Notes under the pieces: generated by a model
What the model was told of the DNA's origin: nothing
Seen by the model: the letters and a program-made list of their open reading frames with translations, nothing else
Databases searched by the model: none
Part shown: one piece after another, positions 15,905 to 24,718 of the stretch
Layout: each line of letters starts with the position of its first letter
Position numbering within the stretch: the stretch's first letter is position 1
Assembly: GCA_038117265.1 (NCBI GenBank)
Contig: JAYOFO010000001.1
Span: 61,700 to 125,699, forward strand
Length of the DNA stretch: 64,000 nucleotides
Source: JAYPUG01 sp038117265
GTDB lineage: Bacteria; Pseudomonadota; Alphaproteobacteria; UBA6615
Direction of reading: 5' to 3'
Position numbers and translations under genes: made by a program

Positions 15905-17089
15905 ATGTTTGTTCGCACGCTCCGAAGTCTCCGTTTCGCTGCCGCGCTGGCGATCGGCGCCATGGCCGGTGCCGCGCCCGTCCTGGCCGCGCCGCTGACG
16001 TTCCAGACCGAGGCCCGCCAGGCGATCCTCCTGGATTTCGACACCGGTGCCGTCCTGTTCGAGAAGGATGCGGATTCACCCATGTTCCCGGCGTCGATGA
16101 GCAAGATCATGACGACCCTGCTCGTGTTCGACGAGCTGCGCGCCGGGCGCCTGCAGATGGACAGCACCTTCCGCGTCTCGGAAAAGGCGTGGCGCATGGG
16201 CGGCTCGAAGATGTTCGTGCATGTCGACGACGAGGTGACCATCAACGATTTGTTGCGCGGCGTCATCGTGCAGTCGGGCAACGATGCCTCGATCGTGCTG
16301 GCGGAAGGGATCGCGGGAAGCGAGGAGGCGTTCGCCGAGCGCATGACCGAGCGAGCGCGCCAGATCGGGCTGGAGGCGTCGCAGTTCCGCAATGCGACGG
16401 GCTGGCCCGACCCGCAGCACGCCACGACCGCGCGCGACATGGCGCGCCTGGCCACCTTCCTGATCCGCGAGTATCCGGAGTTCTACAGCATCTATTCCGA
16501 GCTTGAGTTCACCTATGGCAAGAGCCTCGACGGCAAGCCGATCACCCAGGGCAACCGCAACCCGCTGCTCTACAAGGCGCTCGGCGCGGACGGGCTCAAG
16601 ACCGGCCACACCGAGGTCTCGGGCTTCGGCCTGACCGCATCGGCGGTGCGCGGCGACCGCCGGCTCGTCATGGTCATCAACGGTCTCGACAGCGTGCGCG
16701 CGCGCAGTTCGGAATCCGAGCGCCTGATCGACTGGGGCTTCCGCGTGTTCGACAATTATCCGCTGTTCTCGGCCAACGAGACGGTGGAGGAGGCGAAGGT
16801 GTGGCTCGGGTCTGCCGCGACCGTGCCGCTGGTCATCGAGGATGCGCTGACCATCACCATCCCCAAATCCTCGCGCCGCGGCATGCAGGTAAAGGTCACC
16901 TACGAAAGCCCGATCCCCGCACCGATCGAGGCGGGCGTCACGGTGGCCCGGCTGGAAGTCAGCGCGCCCAATATCGAGCCGATCAGCCGGCCGCTCAAGA
17001 CCGCACGCAGCGTCGGCCAGCTCGATTTCTTCGGCCGAATCACCAGCGCCATCAATTTCATCATCTTCGGCTCGTCCTCTGGCGGCTGA
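15905..17089 (+). CDS. dacC: D-alanyl-D-alanine carboxypeptidase (PBP5/6 type)
   Basis: A 394-residue periplasmic DD-carboxypeptidase. The signal peptide is AAALAIGAMAGAAPVLA. The active-site SxxK is SMSK at 64-67 (Ser64, Lys67), the second motif is SGN (QSGNDAS) and the third is KTG (GLKTGHT). The C-terminal PBP5 domain and a terminal amphipathic or hydrophobic stretch (FFGRITSAINFIIFG) suggest membrane anchoring. It removes the terminal D-Ala of pentapeptides. The gene stands between rlpA and tmk, a conserved alphaproteobacterial arrangement. The symbol is given by family and order; dacA and dacF are equally used. Confidence 0.93.
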   Translation: MFVRTLRSLRFAAALAIGAMAGAAPVLAAPLTFQTEARQAILLDFDTGAVLFEKDADSPMFPASMSKIMTTLLVFDELRAGRLQMDSTFRVSEKAWRMGGSKMFVHVDDEVTINDLLRGVIVQSGNDASIVLAEGIAGSEEAFAERMTERARQIGLEASQFRNATGWPDPQHATTARDMARLATFLIREYPEFYSIYSELEFTYGKSLDGKPITQGNRNPLLYKALGADGLKTGHTEVSGFGLTASAVRGDRRLVMVINGLDSVRARSSESERLIDWGFRVFDNYPLFSANETVEEAKVWLGSAATVPLVIEDALTITIPKSSRRGMQVKVTYESPIPAPIEAGVTVARLEVSAPNIEPISRPLKTARSVGQLDFFGRITSAINFIIFGSSSGG

Positions 17090-17148
17090 CGCCGGGCAGC
17101 AGACGGCACGCTGTTGACGGCAATGGCACCGCATGTGACACCTGCCGC

Positions 17149-17823
17149 ATGACGATTCGCGGCAGGTTCATCACGCTCGAAGGCGGCGAGGGGGCCGGAA
17201 AGACCACCCAGATCGCCCGCCTCGCCGACAGGCTGCGCGCGTGTGGAATCTCCGTCCTCACCACGCGCGAGCCGGGCGGCGCACCCGGTGCGGATTCGAT
17301 ACGCGCGCTGCTCGTCTCGGGCGCGACCGACAAGTGGGATCCGATCAGCGAGACCCTGCTGATGTATGCGGCGCGGCGCCAGCACCTGACACAGACGATC
17401 AATCCCGCGCTGGCACGCGGCGAATGGGTGCTGTGCGACCGGTTCGCGGACTCGACCCTGGCCTACCAGGGGTATGGGCATGGGGTCTCGCAAACCTTCA
17501 TCGCCGGGCTGTACGACGCCGTGGTCGGCGGCGACGGCCCCGACCTGACCCTGATTCTCGACATGCCGGTCGAGACAGGGCTTTCCCGGGCCGGTGCGCG
17601 CAACGCCGAGGCCGCTGCGGGTACGCGGGCGGCCGAGGACCGGTTCGAGCGCATGGGCATGGCGTTTCACGAGCGGCTGCGCGCGGGATTCCGCGACATC
17701 GCCGCGCAGGAGCCCGGACGCTGCGCGATCGTCGATGCGACGGGCGAAATCGAGGCGGTGTCAGACGCGATCTGGCAGGAGGTCCGCACGCGCCTCGCAG
17801 AAGACCTCGCGGGTGCGGCATGA
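17149..17823 (+). CDS. tmk: Thymidylate kinase
   Basis: A 224-residue enzyme that phosphorylates dTMP to dTDP with ATP. It has the P-loop EGGEGAGKTTQ (residues 11-21), the dTMP-binding REPGG, the DRFADSTLAYQG segment (DRx motif) and a lid region with GTRAAEDRFE. The ATG at 17149 overlaps nothing, and the stop overlaps the start of holB (ATGA), indicating translational coupling. The tmk-holB-metG-tatD order is conserved across alphaproteobacteria. Confidence 0.96.
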   Translation: MTIRGRFITLEGGEGAGKTTQIARLADRLRACGISVLTTREPGGAPGADSIRALLVSGATDKWDPISETLLMYAARRQHLTQTINPALARGEWVLCDRFADSTLAYQGYGHGVSQTFIAGLYDAVVGGDGPDLTLILDMPVETGLSRAGARNAEAAAGTRAAEDRFERMGMAFHERLRAGFRDIAAQEPGRCAIVDATGEIEAVSDAIWQEVRTRLAEDLAGAA

Positions 17824-18869
17824 GCGACGAGCTGATCGACCGGATCGAGCGGCCGCGCGTCGAGACCGCGCCGCTCGTCGGCCACGAAGCCGCGCGCGCA
17901 ACCCTCGCAGAAGCCTGGCAGGGCCGCCGCATGGCCCATGCGTGGCTGATTTCCGGGCCCCAGGGCATCGGCAAGGCGACCCTGGCATGGCGGTTCGCGC
18001 GCCTGGCCCTGTCCGGCGGCAGTGCCGCCCTCTCGGCGGGCGACATCGAGACCGACCCCGGGAATCCCGACGTGCGGCGGCTGATCGCGGGCGCGCATCC
18101 CGACTGCCGCCTGGTGCGCCGCAGCTACACGAAGCGCTCGCCCTACCGGTTTCGCACCGAGATCAGCGTCGAGGACGTACGCGACGCGGGCACGTTCCTG
18201 CACCACACCGCGGCGGCCAGCGAATGGCGCTGCGTCATCGTCGACGCGGCCGACGAGATGAACGTCAACGCCCAGAATGCGCTCTTGAAGGTGCTCGAAG
18301 AGCCGCCGGTGCGCACGCTGATCCTGCTTGTCGCCCACGCACCGTCGCGCCTGCTGCCGACGATCCGGTCGCGCTGCCGGTCGCTGGCGCTGCGCCCGCT
18401 GGCCGATGCCCAGGTCGCCGAGGTGCTGGTGCGCACCAATCCGGCGCTGACGCCCGAAGACCTGGCGGTGATCTCGGACATCGCGGAGGGCTCGCCGGGG
18501 CGGGCGTTCAACCTCGCCCAGGCCGGCGGGCTCGAGCTGTACCACGAGCTGCAGGCGCTGGTGGGCCGGCTGCCCGAGATCGACAGCGAGGCGCTGCACG
18601 CCGCATCCGACCGCTTCGCGCCGGCGGCGGGCGAGGCGTCGTACCGGACGTTTCTCGAAATTCTGAACTGGTGGCTCTTGCGCCGCATCCGTGAGGGTGC
18701 GACATCGATGTCCGAATCCGCGCCGCGCCGCGGGGTTGAGCCGTGGATCGCGGCGTGGGAGAAGGTGCGCGAGCTGGCCGAGCGTTCGGACAGCGTGAAT
18801 CTCGACCGCAAACAGGTCGTTCTGAATACGTTTTTCGAGCTATCCGCCGCCGCCAGACAGGCAAGCTGA
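17820..18869 (+). CDS. holB: DNA polymerase III subunit delta'
   Basis: A 349-residue clamp-loader subunit. It has a Walker-A-like GPQGIGKATLA (46-56), DAADEMNVNAQNALLKVLEEPP (ALLKVLEEPP is the diagnostic block), and a PSRLLPTIRSRC sensor region where the SRC motif is intact. The cysteine-rich zinc module found in gamma/tau is not seen. Within the replisome it helps load the beta clamp. It is coupled to tmk by a 4-bp overlap. The C-terminal collar domain ends at 18869, and 8 bp follow before a small membrane-protein gene. Confidence 0.95.
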   Translation: MSDELIDRIERPRVETAPLVGHEAARATLAEAWQGRRMAHAWLISGPQGIGKATLAWRFARLALSGGSAALSAGDIETDPGNPDVRRLIAGAHPDCRLVRRSYTKRSPYRFRTEISVEDVRDAGTFLHHTAAASEWRCVIVDAADEMNVNAQNALLKVLEEPPVRTLILLVAHAPSRLLPTIRSRCRSLALRPLADAQVAEVLVRTNPALTPEDLAVISDIAEGSPGRAFNLAQAGGLELYHELQALVGRLPEIDSEALHAASDRFAPAAGEASYRTFLEILNWWLLRRIREGATSMSESAPRRGVEPWIAAWEKVRELAERSDSVNLDRKQVVLNTFFELSAAARQAS

Positions 18870-18877
18870 AGACCGGT

Positions 18878-19114
18878 ATGGACTTACTCGTACGCTATCT
18901 CACGCCAATGACCTGGTTTCTCTGGGCCATTCTCGCCGTCGGCATGATCGAGCATTTCTTCCTCGAGCCGCGGGGCCGCACCATGTTGCCGGAGGGCACC
19001 TTCGACGTGCTGCTGATCGCGATGTGGCCGTTGCTGCTTGCGGTCTGGTTCGGTTGGAAGGAAAAAGAGAAGCGCAAGGCGCAGGCGCAACGCAACCAGA
19101 CGCCGACCGACTGA
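18878..19114 (+). CDS. Small two-helix membrane protein of unknown function between holB and metG
   Basis: A 78-residue frame starts at ATG 18878, 8 bp after holB. It has two hydrophobic segments (MTWFLWAILAVGMI, about 11-24, and VLLIAMWPLLLAVWFGW, about 44-60). A short loop containing EPRGRTMLPEG separates them, and the C-terminal tail is highly charged (KEKEKRKAQAQR). The tail is probably cytoplasmic by the positive-inside rule. No family is recognised. Its codon use matches its neighbours, and its fit between holB and metG (42 bp to the metG GTG) supports a real co-transcribed gene. Confidence 0.7.
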   Translation: MDLLVRYLTPMTWFLWAILAVGMIEHFFLEPRGRTMLPEGTFDVLLIAMWPLLLAVWFGWKEKEKRKAQAQRNQTPTD

Positions 19115-19155
19115 ACGCGCTGGAAACCCGATCAACCCGCAGAGATCCAACGCCC

Positions 19156-20709
19156 GTGGCACCCAGCCCCTATTACCTGACCACGCCGATCTATTACGTG
19201 AACGACCGGCCGCATATCGGGCACGCCTACACGACGCTCGCCTGCGACGTGCTGGCCCGATTCCAGCGGCTCGATGGGCACGACGTGCATTTCCTGACGG
19301 GTACCGACGAGCACGGCCAGAAGGTCGAGAAATCCGCGCAGGCCGCGGGCAAGGACCCGCAGACCTTCACCGACGAGGTGAGCCAGAACTTCCGCCGCCT
19401 GGCGGACGACATGAACTATTCCCACGACGACTTCATCCGCACCACCGAGCCCCGCCACATCGCCGCCTCGCAGGCGATCTGGAAGGCGATCGCGGCCAAC
19501 GGCCACATCTATCTGGGCACCTACTCGGGGTGGTACGCGGTGCGCGACGAGGCGTTCTATGCGGAATCCGAACTGAGCGAGAACGCGGCCGGCAAGAAGG
19601 TGGCGCCGTCGGGCGCCGAGGTCGAGTGGGTCGAGGAACCGAGCTATTTCTTCGATCTGTCAAAATGGCAGGACAAGTTACTGGAATTCTATGAAAAGAA
19701 TCCCGACTTCATCGGTCCGGACTCGCGCCGCAACGAGGTCGTCAGCTTCGTGTCGGGTGGCCTGAAGGACCTGTCGGTCAGCCGCACCAGCTTCAACTGG
19801 GGCGTTCCGGTGCCCGACGACCCCGACCACATCATGTATGTGTGGCTCGATGCGCTGACGAACTACATCACCGCCGTCGGTTACCCCGACGAAGAAAGCG
19901 ACATTTTTTCAAAATATTGGCCGGCCGATCTTCACATGGTCGGAAAGGACATATTGCGCTTCCACGCGGTCTACTGGCCGGCGTTCCTGATGGCAGCCGG
20001 GCTGGAGCCGCCGAAGCGCGTCTTCGCCCATGGCTGGCTGCTCAACCGGGGCGAGAAGATGTCGAAGTCGCTGGGCAACGTGGTGCGGCCCGAGGATCTG
20101 GTCGAACAGTACGGCCTCGACCCGGTGCGCTACTACCTGTTGCGCGAGGTGCCGTTCGGCAACGACGGCTATATCAGCCACGAGACCATGGTCGCGCGGA
20201 TCAACGGCGACCTGGCCAACGATCTGGGCAATTTGGCCCAGCGCGTGCTGTCGATGATCGCCAAGAACTGCGACGCGAAGGTGCCGCAACCCGGCGATTT
20301 CACCGCCGAGGACGAAACGCTGTTGGCGGCCGCGCGGGGCGCGCTCACCGCCGCGCGCGAGGAATTCGGCCGCCAGGCGTTTCACCGGGGCCTCGAGGCC
20401 ATCTGGCAGGTCGTGGGCGACGCCAACCGCTATGTCGACGCCCAGGCGCCGTGGGAGCTGCGCAAGAGCGATCCTCCGCGCAACGCGACCGTGCTCTACG
20501 TGCTGGCCGAGGCGATCCGCCATCTGGCGATCCTGGTGCAGCCGGTGATGCCGGAATCGGCGGCCAGGATGCTCGATCAGCTGGCCGTCGGCGAGGATTC
20601 CCGCGGGTTCGACCGGCTCGGCCCCGCGCATGCGCTGACGCCGGGCATCGCGCTGCCCAAGCCCAGCCCGGTCTTTCCGCGATACGTCGACGAGGCGCCG
20701 GCGGATTGA
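19156..20709 (+). CDS. metG: Methionyl-tRNA synthetase
   Basis: A class I synthetase of 517 residues starting at GTG 19156 (APSPYYLTTPIYYVN follows). It has the HIGH motif at 20-23 and KMSKS in GEKMSKSLGN. TGTDEHGQK and the HMVGKDILRFHAVYWPAFL region (HMVGKDILRFH) are typical, as is the anticodon-binding helical bundle at the C-terminus. It belongs to the shorter bacterial type without the C-terminal EMAP-like domain. It charges initiator and elongator tRNA-Met. The frame is open further upstream, but the GTG gives the family N-terminus exactly. A tatD gene follows 31 bp later. Confidence 0.96.
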   Translation: MAPSPYYLTTPIYYVNDRPHIGHAYTTLACDVLARFQRLDGHDVHFLTGTDEHGQKVEKSAQAAGKDPQTFTDEVSQNFRRLADDMNYSHDDFIRTTEPRHIAASQAIWKAIAANGHIYLGTYSGWYAVRDEAFYAESELSENAAGKKVAPSGAEVEWVEEPSYFFDLSKWQDKLLEFYEKNPDFIGPDSRRNEVVSFVSGGLKDLSVSRTSFNWGVPVPDDPDHIMYVWLDALTNYITAVGYPDEESDIFSKYWPADLHMVGKDILRFHAVYWPAFLMAAGLEPPKRVFAHGWLLNRGEKMSKSLGNVVRPEDLVEQYGLDPVRYYLLREVPFGNDGYISHETMVARINGDLANDLGNLAQRVLSMIAKNCDAKVPQPGDFTAEDETLLAAARGALTAAREEFGRQAFHRGLEAIWQVVGDANRYVDAQAPWELRKSDPPRNATVLYVLAEAIRHLAILVQPVMPESAARMLDQLAVGEDSRGFDRLGPAHALTPGIALPKPSPVFPRYVDEAPAD

Positions 20710-20740
20710 GCCGCGCGAACGGGGAATCTGGGACCGATTG

Positions 20741-21529
20741 ATGCTGGTCGACAGCCACTGCCACCTCGACTTCAAGGACTTCGCCGACGAGACGGACGAG
20801 ATCGTCGCGCGCGCCGGCGCGGCCGGCGTGGGTGCCATGGTGACGATTTCCACCCATCTGAGCCGGTTCGAGGGCGTGCGCGCCGTCGCCGAGCGGTTCG
20901 CCAACGTCTGGTGCAGCGTCGGCGTGCATCCGCACCATGCGGGCGAGGAGGGGCAGGAGGCACCCGACCGGCTGATCGAACTCGCCGCCCACCCCAGGGT
21001 CGTGGGCATCGGCGAGACCGGCCTCGACTACTATTACGACCGCAGCCCGCGCGACCGCCAGGCCACGAGCTTCCGTGCCCACATCGCGGCCGCGCGCGCG
21101 ACCGGGCTGCCGCTGATCGTGCACGCGCGCGACGCCGACGGCGACACGGCGGCGATCCTGCGCGCAGAGATGGAGCAGGGGGCGTTTACCGGGGTGATGC
21201 ACTGTTTCTCGTCGGGTCGAGGCCTGGCCGAGGCGGCGCTCGATCTGGGGATGTACATCAGCTTCTCCGGCATCCTTACCTTCAAGAACGCCGAGGATCT
21301 GCGCCACATCGCACGCGACGTGCCATCCGACCGCGTCCTGGTGGAGACAGACGCCCCGTTCCTCGCGCCGATTCCCAACCGCGGCAAGCGCAACGAGCCC
21401 GCCTTCGTCGCCCACACCGCCGACATGCTGGCCGAGGTGCGCGGCGTCACGCGGGCCGACATCGAGGCGCAGACGACCGACAATTTCTTCCGGCTGTTCA
21501 GCCGCGCCGAAAGGGCCGCGATCCAGTGA
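20741..21529 (+). CDS. tatD: TatD family hydrolase
   Basis: A 262-residue metal-dependent TIM-barrel hydrolase starting at ATG 20741 (MLVDSHCHLDF; HxH at 6-8). It shows VGVHPHHA, IGETGLDYYYD, LIVHARDAD, GVMHCFSSG and ETDAPFLAP, which together match TatD/YcfH 3'-5' DNase-like enzymes. Loss in other bacteria causes mild DNA-repair or oxidative-stress phenotypes. The stop TGA overlaps the GTG start of the next MBL-fold gene (GTGA at 21526-21529). Confidence 0.95.
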   Translation: MLVDSHCHLDFKDFADETDEIVARAGAAGVGAMVTISTHLSRFEGVRAVAERFANVWCSVGVHPHHAGEEGQEAPDRLIELAAHPRVVGIGETGLDYYYDRSPRDRQATSFRAHIAAARATGLPLIVHARDADGDTAAILRAEMEQGAFTGVMHCFSSGRGLAEAALDLGMYISFSGILTFKNAEDLRHIARDVPSDRVLVETDAPFLAPIPNRGKRNEPAFVAHTADMLAEVRGVTRADIEAQTTDNFFRLFSRAERAAIQ

Positions 21530-22302
21530 AGGTGACGGTTCTCGGGTGCGGCAGCTCCTCCGGGACGCCCGCGATGGGCCCCGACGGTTGGGCCGATATC
21601 GACCGGAACGAGCCGCGCAACTGGCGCCGCCGGCCCTCGATCGTCGTCGAATGGGGCGGCCGGACCCTGCTGGTGGACACCTCGCCCGACCTGCGCATGC
21701 AGCTGATCGACGCCGACATCTGGAACATCGACGCGATCCTGTTCACCCACGCCCATGCCGACCATGTGAACGGGATCGACGACATACGTGCGCTCAATAT
21801 ACGGCTGGGCGGCGCGATCGACGCGTACGCGAGCGCCCAAACCATTGAAATCCTTGAGAGTCGGTTTCCGTACGTGTTCGAGCCGTACCCGCCGGGCGGG
21901 CCGCAATTCTGGCGCCCGTGCATCACGCCGCACCGGATTGGGGATCGCTTCGACGTCGGCGGGATGGAAATCCGGTCGTTCGAGCAGGAACACGGCTACA
22001 TGACGTCGCTCGGCTTCCGATTCGGCCCGTTCGCCTATTGCACCGACGTCAAGACCCTCAGCGAAGAGGCGTTCGAGATCCTCGAAGGCGTCGAAGTGTG
22101 GATCGTCGACGCCCTCAATGTCGCCCCGCATCCGACCCACAGCCATGTGGCCCAGACCCTGGAATGGGTCGAGCGCCTGGGCCCGCGCCACACGGTGCTG
22201 ACCCATATGAGCCACCGGGTGGACTATGCCCGGCTTGCCGCGATGCTGCCGGCAGGCGTGGAGCCCGGATACGACGGCATGGTGCTCGACATTCCCGAGT
22301 GA
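21526..22302 (+). CDS. MBL-fold metal-dependent hydrolase (PhnP-like)
   Basis: A 258-residue beta-lactamase-fold phosphodiesterase-like protein. It starts at GTG 21526 within the tatD stop. It has VLGCGSSSGTP (PhnP-type N-terminus), VDTSPDLR, the HAHADH metal motif at 75-80, a second metal ligand in HGYMTSLGF and YCTDVK, and the VAPHPTHSH segment. PhnP enzymes cleave cyclic ribose 1,2-phosphates. In alphaproteobacteria this orthologue always trails tatD, and its true substrate is unknown. Confidence 0.9.
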   Translation: MKVTVLGCGSSSGTPAMGPDGWADIDRNEPRNWRRRPSIVVEWGGRTLLVDTSPDLRMQLIDADIWNIDAILFTHAHADHVNGIDDIRALNIRLGGAIDAYASAQTIEILESRFPYVFEPYPPGGPQFWRPCITPHRIGDRFDVGGMEIRSFEQEHGYMTSLGFRFGPFAYCTDVKTLSEEAFEILEGVEVWIVDALNVAPHPTHSHVAQTLEWVERLGPRHTVLTHMSHRVDYARLAAMLPAGVEPGYDGMVLDIPE

Positions 22303-22407
22303 TGTGCCGCTCCCCGGTTCGCCACGGGCACGGTTCCGGGGTAGGGTGGCCGACAGCCATTTCACCGATCCGCGAAAGCACGAACGCCCCGGGAGGGCGC
22401 ACATGCC

Positions 22408-23085
22408 ATGGAAAAGGAAATCATCTACGTCGGAGACCCGATGTGCTCGTGGTGCTGGGGGTTTTCGCCCGTGCTGCAGCGGATCGAGGCCGATTATCGC
22501 GACCACGCGCCGCTGCGCGTCATCGTCGGCGGCCTGCACGCCTTCGATTCCGATCCCATGAGCGACGAATACAAGGCCCGGATCAAGCACCATTGGGAAC
22601 AGGTCGCCACGGCCACCGGCCAGCCGTTCAACTATGCGTTCTTCGTGCGCGATGGCTTCGTGCTCGACACCGAACCGGCCTGCCGCGCCACCGTGGTCGT
22701 GCGCAACCTGAAGCCCGGGGCGCTGCTGTCGTTCTACGAGCGCATCCACAAGGGCTATTACGTCGAGGACACCGACACGACGGCGCTGGAGACCTTCGTG
22801 GCCTATGCCGAGGCCGAGGGCATTGACGGCGCTGCGTTCACCGCGGCGTTCGAGTCAGATGACGCGCGGCAGGAGACGATGGGAGATTTCGCCTGGTGTC
22901 AGCGGGCCGGCGTCACCGGGTTTCCCACGGTCGTGCTGCGCGAGGACGACACGTTGGCGGCGTTGACGATCGGGTATCAGCCATTCGACGCGTTGCAGCC
23001 GATCCTGGATGCCTGGGTGGCCGGGGACCTGAGCGTGAAGGCGCAGGTCGCCGCGGCGCAGTCCAACGAGGCGACAACACACTGA
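22408..23085 (+). CDS. DsbA/FrnE-like thioredoxin-fold oxidoreductase
   Basis: A 225-residue protein without signal peptide, so probably cytoplasmic. The redox motif CSWC is at 13-16 directly after the first strand (YVGDPM), and a cis-proline site GFPTVVL follows in the C-terminal half. The helical insertion between them and the lack of export signal fit the FrnE/2-hydroxychromene-isomerase-like side of the DsbA superfamily, which may reduce or isomerise disulfides in the cytosol. It is separated by 105 bp from the upstream MBL-fold gene and converges on a cytochrome b-like gene across an AT-rich island. Confidence 0.85.
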   Translation: MEKEIIYVGDPMCSWCWGFSPVLQRIEADYRDHAPLRVIVGGLHAFDSDPMSDEYKARIKHHWEQVATATGQPFNYAFFVRDGFVLDTEPACRATVVVRNLKPGALLSFYERIHKGYYVEDTDTTALETFVAYAEAEGIDGAAFTAAFESDDARQETMGDFAWCQRAGVTGFPTVVLREDDTLAALTIGYQPFDALQPILDAWVAGDLSVKAQVAAAQSNEATTH

Positions 23086-23110
23086 CGGGCACGGGTTCGG
23101 CGCTTAACCT

Positions 23111-23165
23111 TCTGGATTAACTTATATTATATAATTTAACATAATATATATTATGCGCATAATGT
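23111..23165. promoter_or_regulatory. AT-rich island with two overlapping perfect palindromes
   Basis: About 55 bp of mostly A/T lie between the convergent DsbA-like and cytochrome b genes. CATAATATATATTATG (23140-23155) is a perfect 16-bp palindrome, and ATTATGCGCATAAT (23150-23163) is a perfect 14-bp palindrome sharing six bases with it. No U-run terminator is evident. The region could bind a nucleoid or regulatory protein, or fold as alternative cruciforms. Its place between two gene ends argues against a simple promoter. Confidence 0.55.
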
Positions 23166-23196
23166 GGTGCGTACCCGCAGCCTGCACAGTGGCCCC

Positions 23197-23655
23197 TCAT
23201 CGCATGCGCGTCGGGTCCGACCGGTACAGCATGAACCGGGCCAGCGGCCGCTTGAACAGATAGACATACCCGCCGTGCAGCACGACGGCCCAGATCACCA
23301 GGCTCGACGGGCCCTCGTGCAAATCCTCGATCATCTCGCCGTCATCGCCCAGGGTCAGCAGCCCGCTCAGGGTGGCCACGATCACGGACACCGCGACCGA
23401 AAGAATCAGCGACCTGTTGATCGCCGGATGGGTCAGCGCCGTCCCCCACTCGATCCCGTCGAACAGCGGATAGAAGCGGTTGAGCCCGAGCTGGCGCGGG
23501 TTGAACACCGCCCAGAGCAGCCGCAGAACCACGATCGCCGCCACGACATAGCCAAGCCAGTCGTGAAGCGCGCCGAAATCGCCGGTCAGATAGGCCAGGA
23601 TCGTGACGATCGCGAGCGCCGCATGGTAGACGCGGACCTTGTGCATCAGGCTCAT
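23197..23655 (-). CDS. Cytochrome b561-like membrane protein
   Basis: A 152-residue protein from ATG 23655 with four hydrophobic helices (VYHAALAIVTILAYL, LGYVVAAIVVLRLLWAVF, LILSVAVSVIVATLSGLL, SLVIWAVVLHGGYVYLF). Histidines suited to bind two b hemes are in the first helix (YHAAL), LHDWLG, DLHEG and VLHGGY. It fits the bacterial b561 / Ni-hydrogenase b-type cytochrome family (PF01292), which carries electrons across the inner membrane. No partner soluble oxidoreductase is adjacent. It diverges slightly from the SDR gene, which ends 73 bp upstream on the same strand. Confidence 0.85.
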   Translation of the reverse strand: MSLMHKVRVYHAALAIVTILAYLTGDFGALHDWLGYVVAAIVVLRLLWAVFNPRQLGLNRFYPLFDGIEWGTALTHPAINRSLILSVAVSVIVATLSGLLTLGDDGEMIEDLHEGPSSLVIWAVVLHGGYVYLFKRPLARFMLYRSDPTRMR

Positions 23656-23728
23656 TGCACCGACCTCCGCAATCCGTTTGCACGCCCGGGCACGCAAACG
23701 CGCTGATCTTCCGCAACAGTCATGGTCG

Positions 23729-24502
23729 CTAGAATGTTTTCACGTCGCCGGCGCCGCCATAGGCCATCCAGCCACCGTCGACGAACAGCGTCTCGCCCGT
23801 GATGTAGGACGCCCAGTCCGAGGCCAGGAAGGCGATCGCCCGGCCGATCTCCTCGGTCGTCGCCAGACGGCCCAGGGGCGTGCGGTCGTTCAGCCGGTCG
23901 GTGTCGATCTTATCGGCGTCGATCAGGCCCTGGATCATCGGCGTCGAGACGTATCCGGGCCCGACGGCATTGACCCGCACGCCGTGCGGCCCCCATTCGC
24001 AGGCCAATTCCTTGGTCAGCGCGATGATTGCGGCCTTGGACGGACCGTAGGCGGTGCGGCGCGGCCAGCCGCCCGGCCCGTTCACCGAGGCGATGTTGAC
24101 GATCGCACCGGATCGCTGCGCCACCATGATCCGGGCGGCCGCCCGGCAGACCTGATAGGTGCCGCGGCAGTTCACGTCCAGCAGACGCTGCCAGGGCGCC
24201 ATCTCGCGCTCGAGCGCGTATTTGACCTCGTCGACGATACCGGCGGCGTTGACCGCGATGTCGAGCCCGCCGAGCGACCCCGCCGCGGCCCGGACGGTTT
24301 CTTCGACCTGCGCCTCGTCGGCCACGTCGCACGCAAAGACGGGGCAGTCGCCCAGCCCCGCGCTCACGGAAGCGAGCCCGTCTGCATTGATGTCTGCCAG
24401 CGCCACGCTCGCGCCCAGATCGCGCAGGATTCCGGCCGTTGCGGCCCCGATGCCGCTGCCGCCGCCGGTGACCAGCGCGCGCCGCCCCTCGAGTGAAATC
24501 AT
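23729..24502 (-). CDS. SDR family oxidoreductase
   Basis: A 257-residue classical SDR from ATG 24502. It has TGGGSGIGA at 12-20, LADIN after beta-2 (NAD preference), NAAG at 85-88, catalytic Ser139, Tyr152 and Lys156 (IASVN, AYGPSK), and a TLFVDGGW C-terminus. The pocket sequence alone does not give the substrate. A ribosome-binding-like GGAGG precedes the start by about 6 bp. The nearest plus-strand gene starts about 216 bp away on the other side of a region with no clear gene. Confidence 0.92.
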   Translation of the reverse strand: MISLEGRRALVTGGGSGIGAATAGILRDLGASVALADINADGLASVSAGLGDCPVFACDVADEAQVEETVRAAAGSLGGLDIAVNAAGIVDEVKYALEREMAPWQRLLDVNCRGTYQVCRAAARIMVAQRSGAIVNIASVNGPGGWPRRTAYGPSKAAIIALTKELACEWGPHGVRVNAVGPGYVSTPMIQGLIDADKIDTDRLNDRTPLGRLATTEEIGRAIAFLASDWASYITGETLFVDGGWMAYGGAGDVKTF

Positions 24503-24718
24503 CTCCGCCTCCCCGTCAGGTTCGCGGCGATTGGAACACCGGCGCGCACGCACGGCAAGACGGGCGGCACCGAACGGAGCCGCCCTTCGCAAGGCTCTGA
24601 TAATTTTGGCTTTTCGGGGTTAGCCGAACTGGATCGCGTCGGACCAGACCCGTTCGAGGCCGCGCAGCAGCGCCCAGGCCGCATCGATGTTCTCGACCTC
24701 GGCATCGAGCGCACCGGC

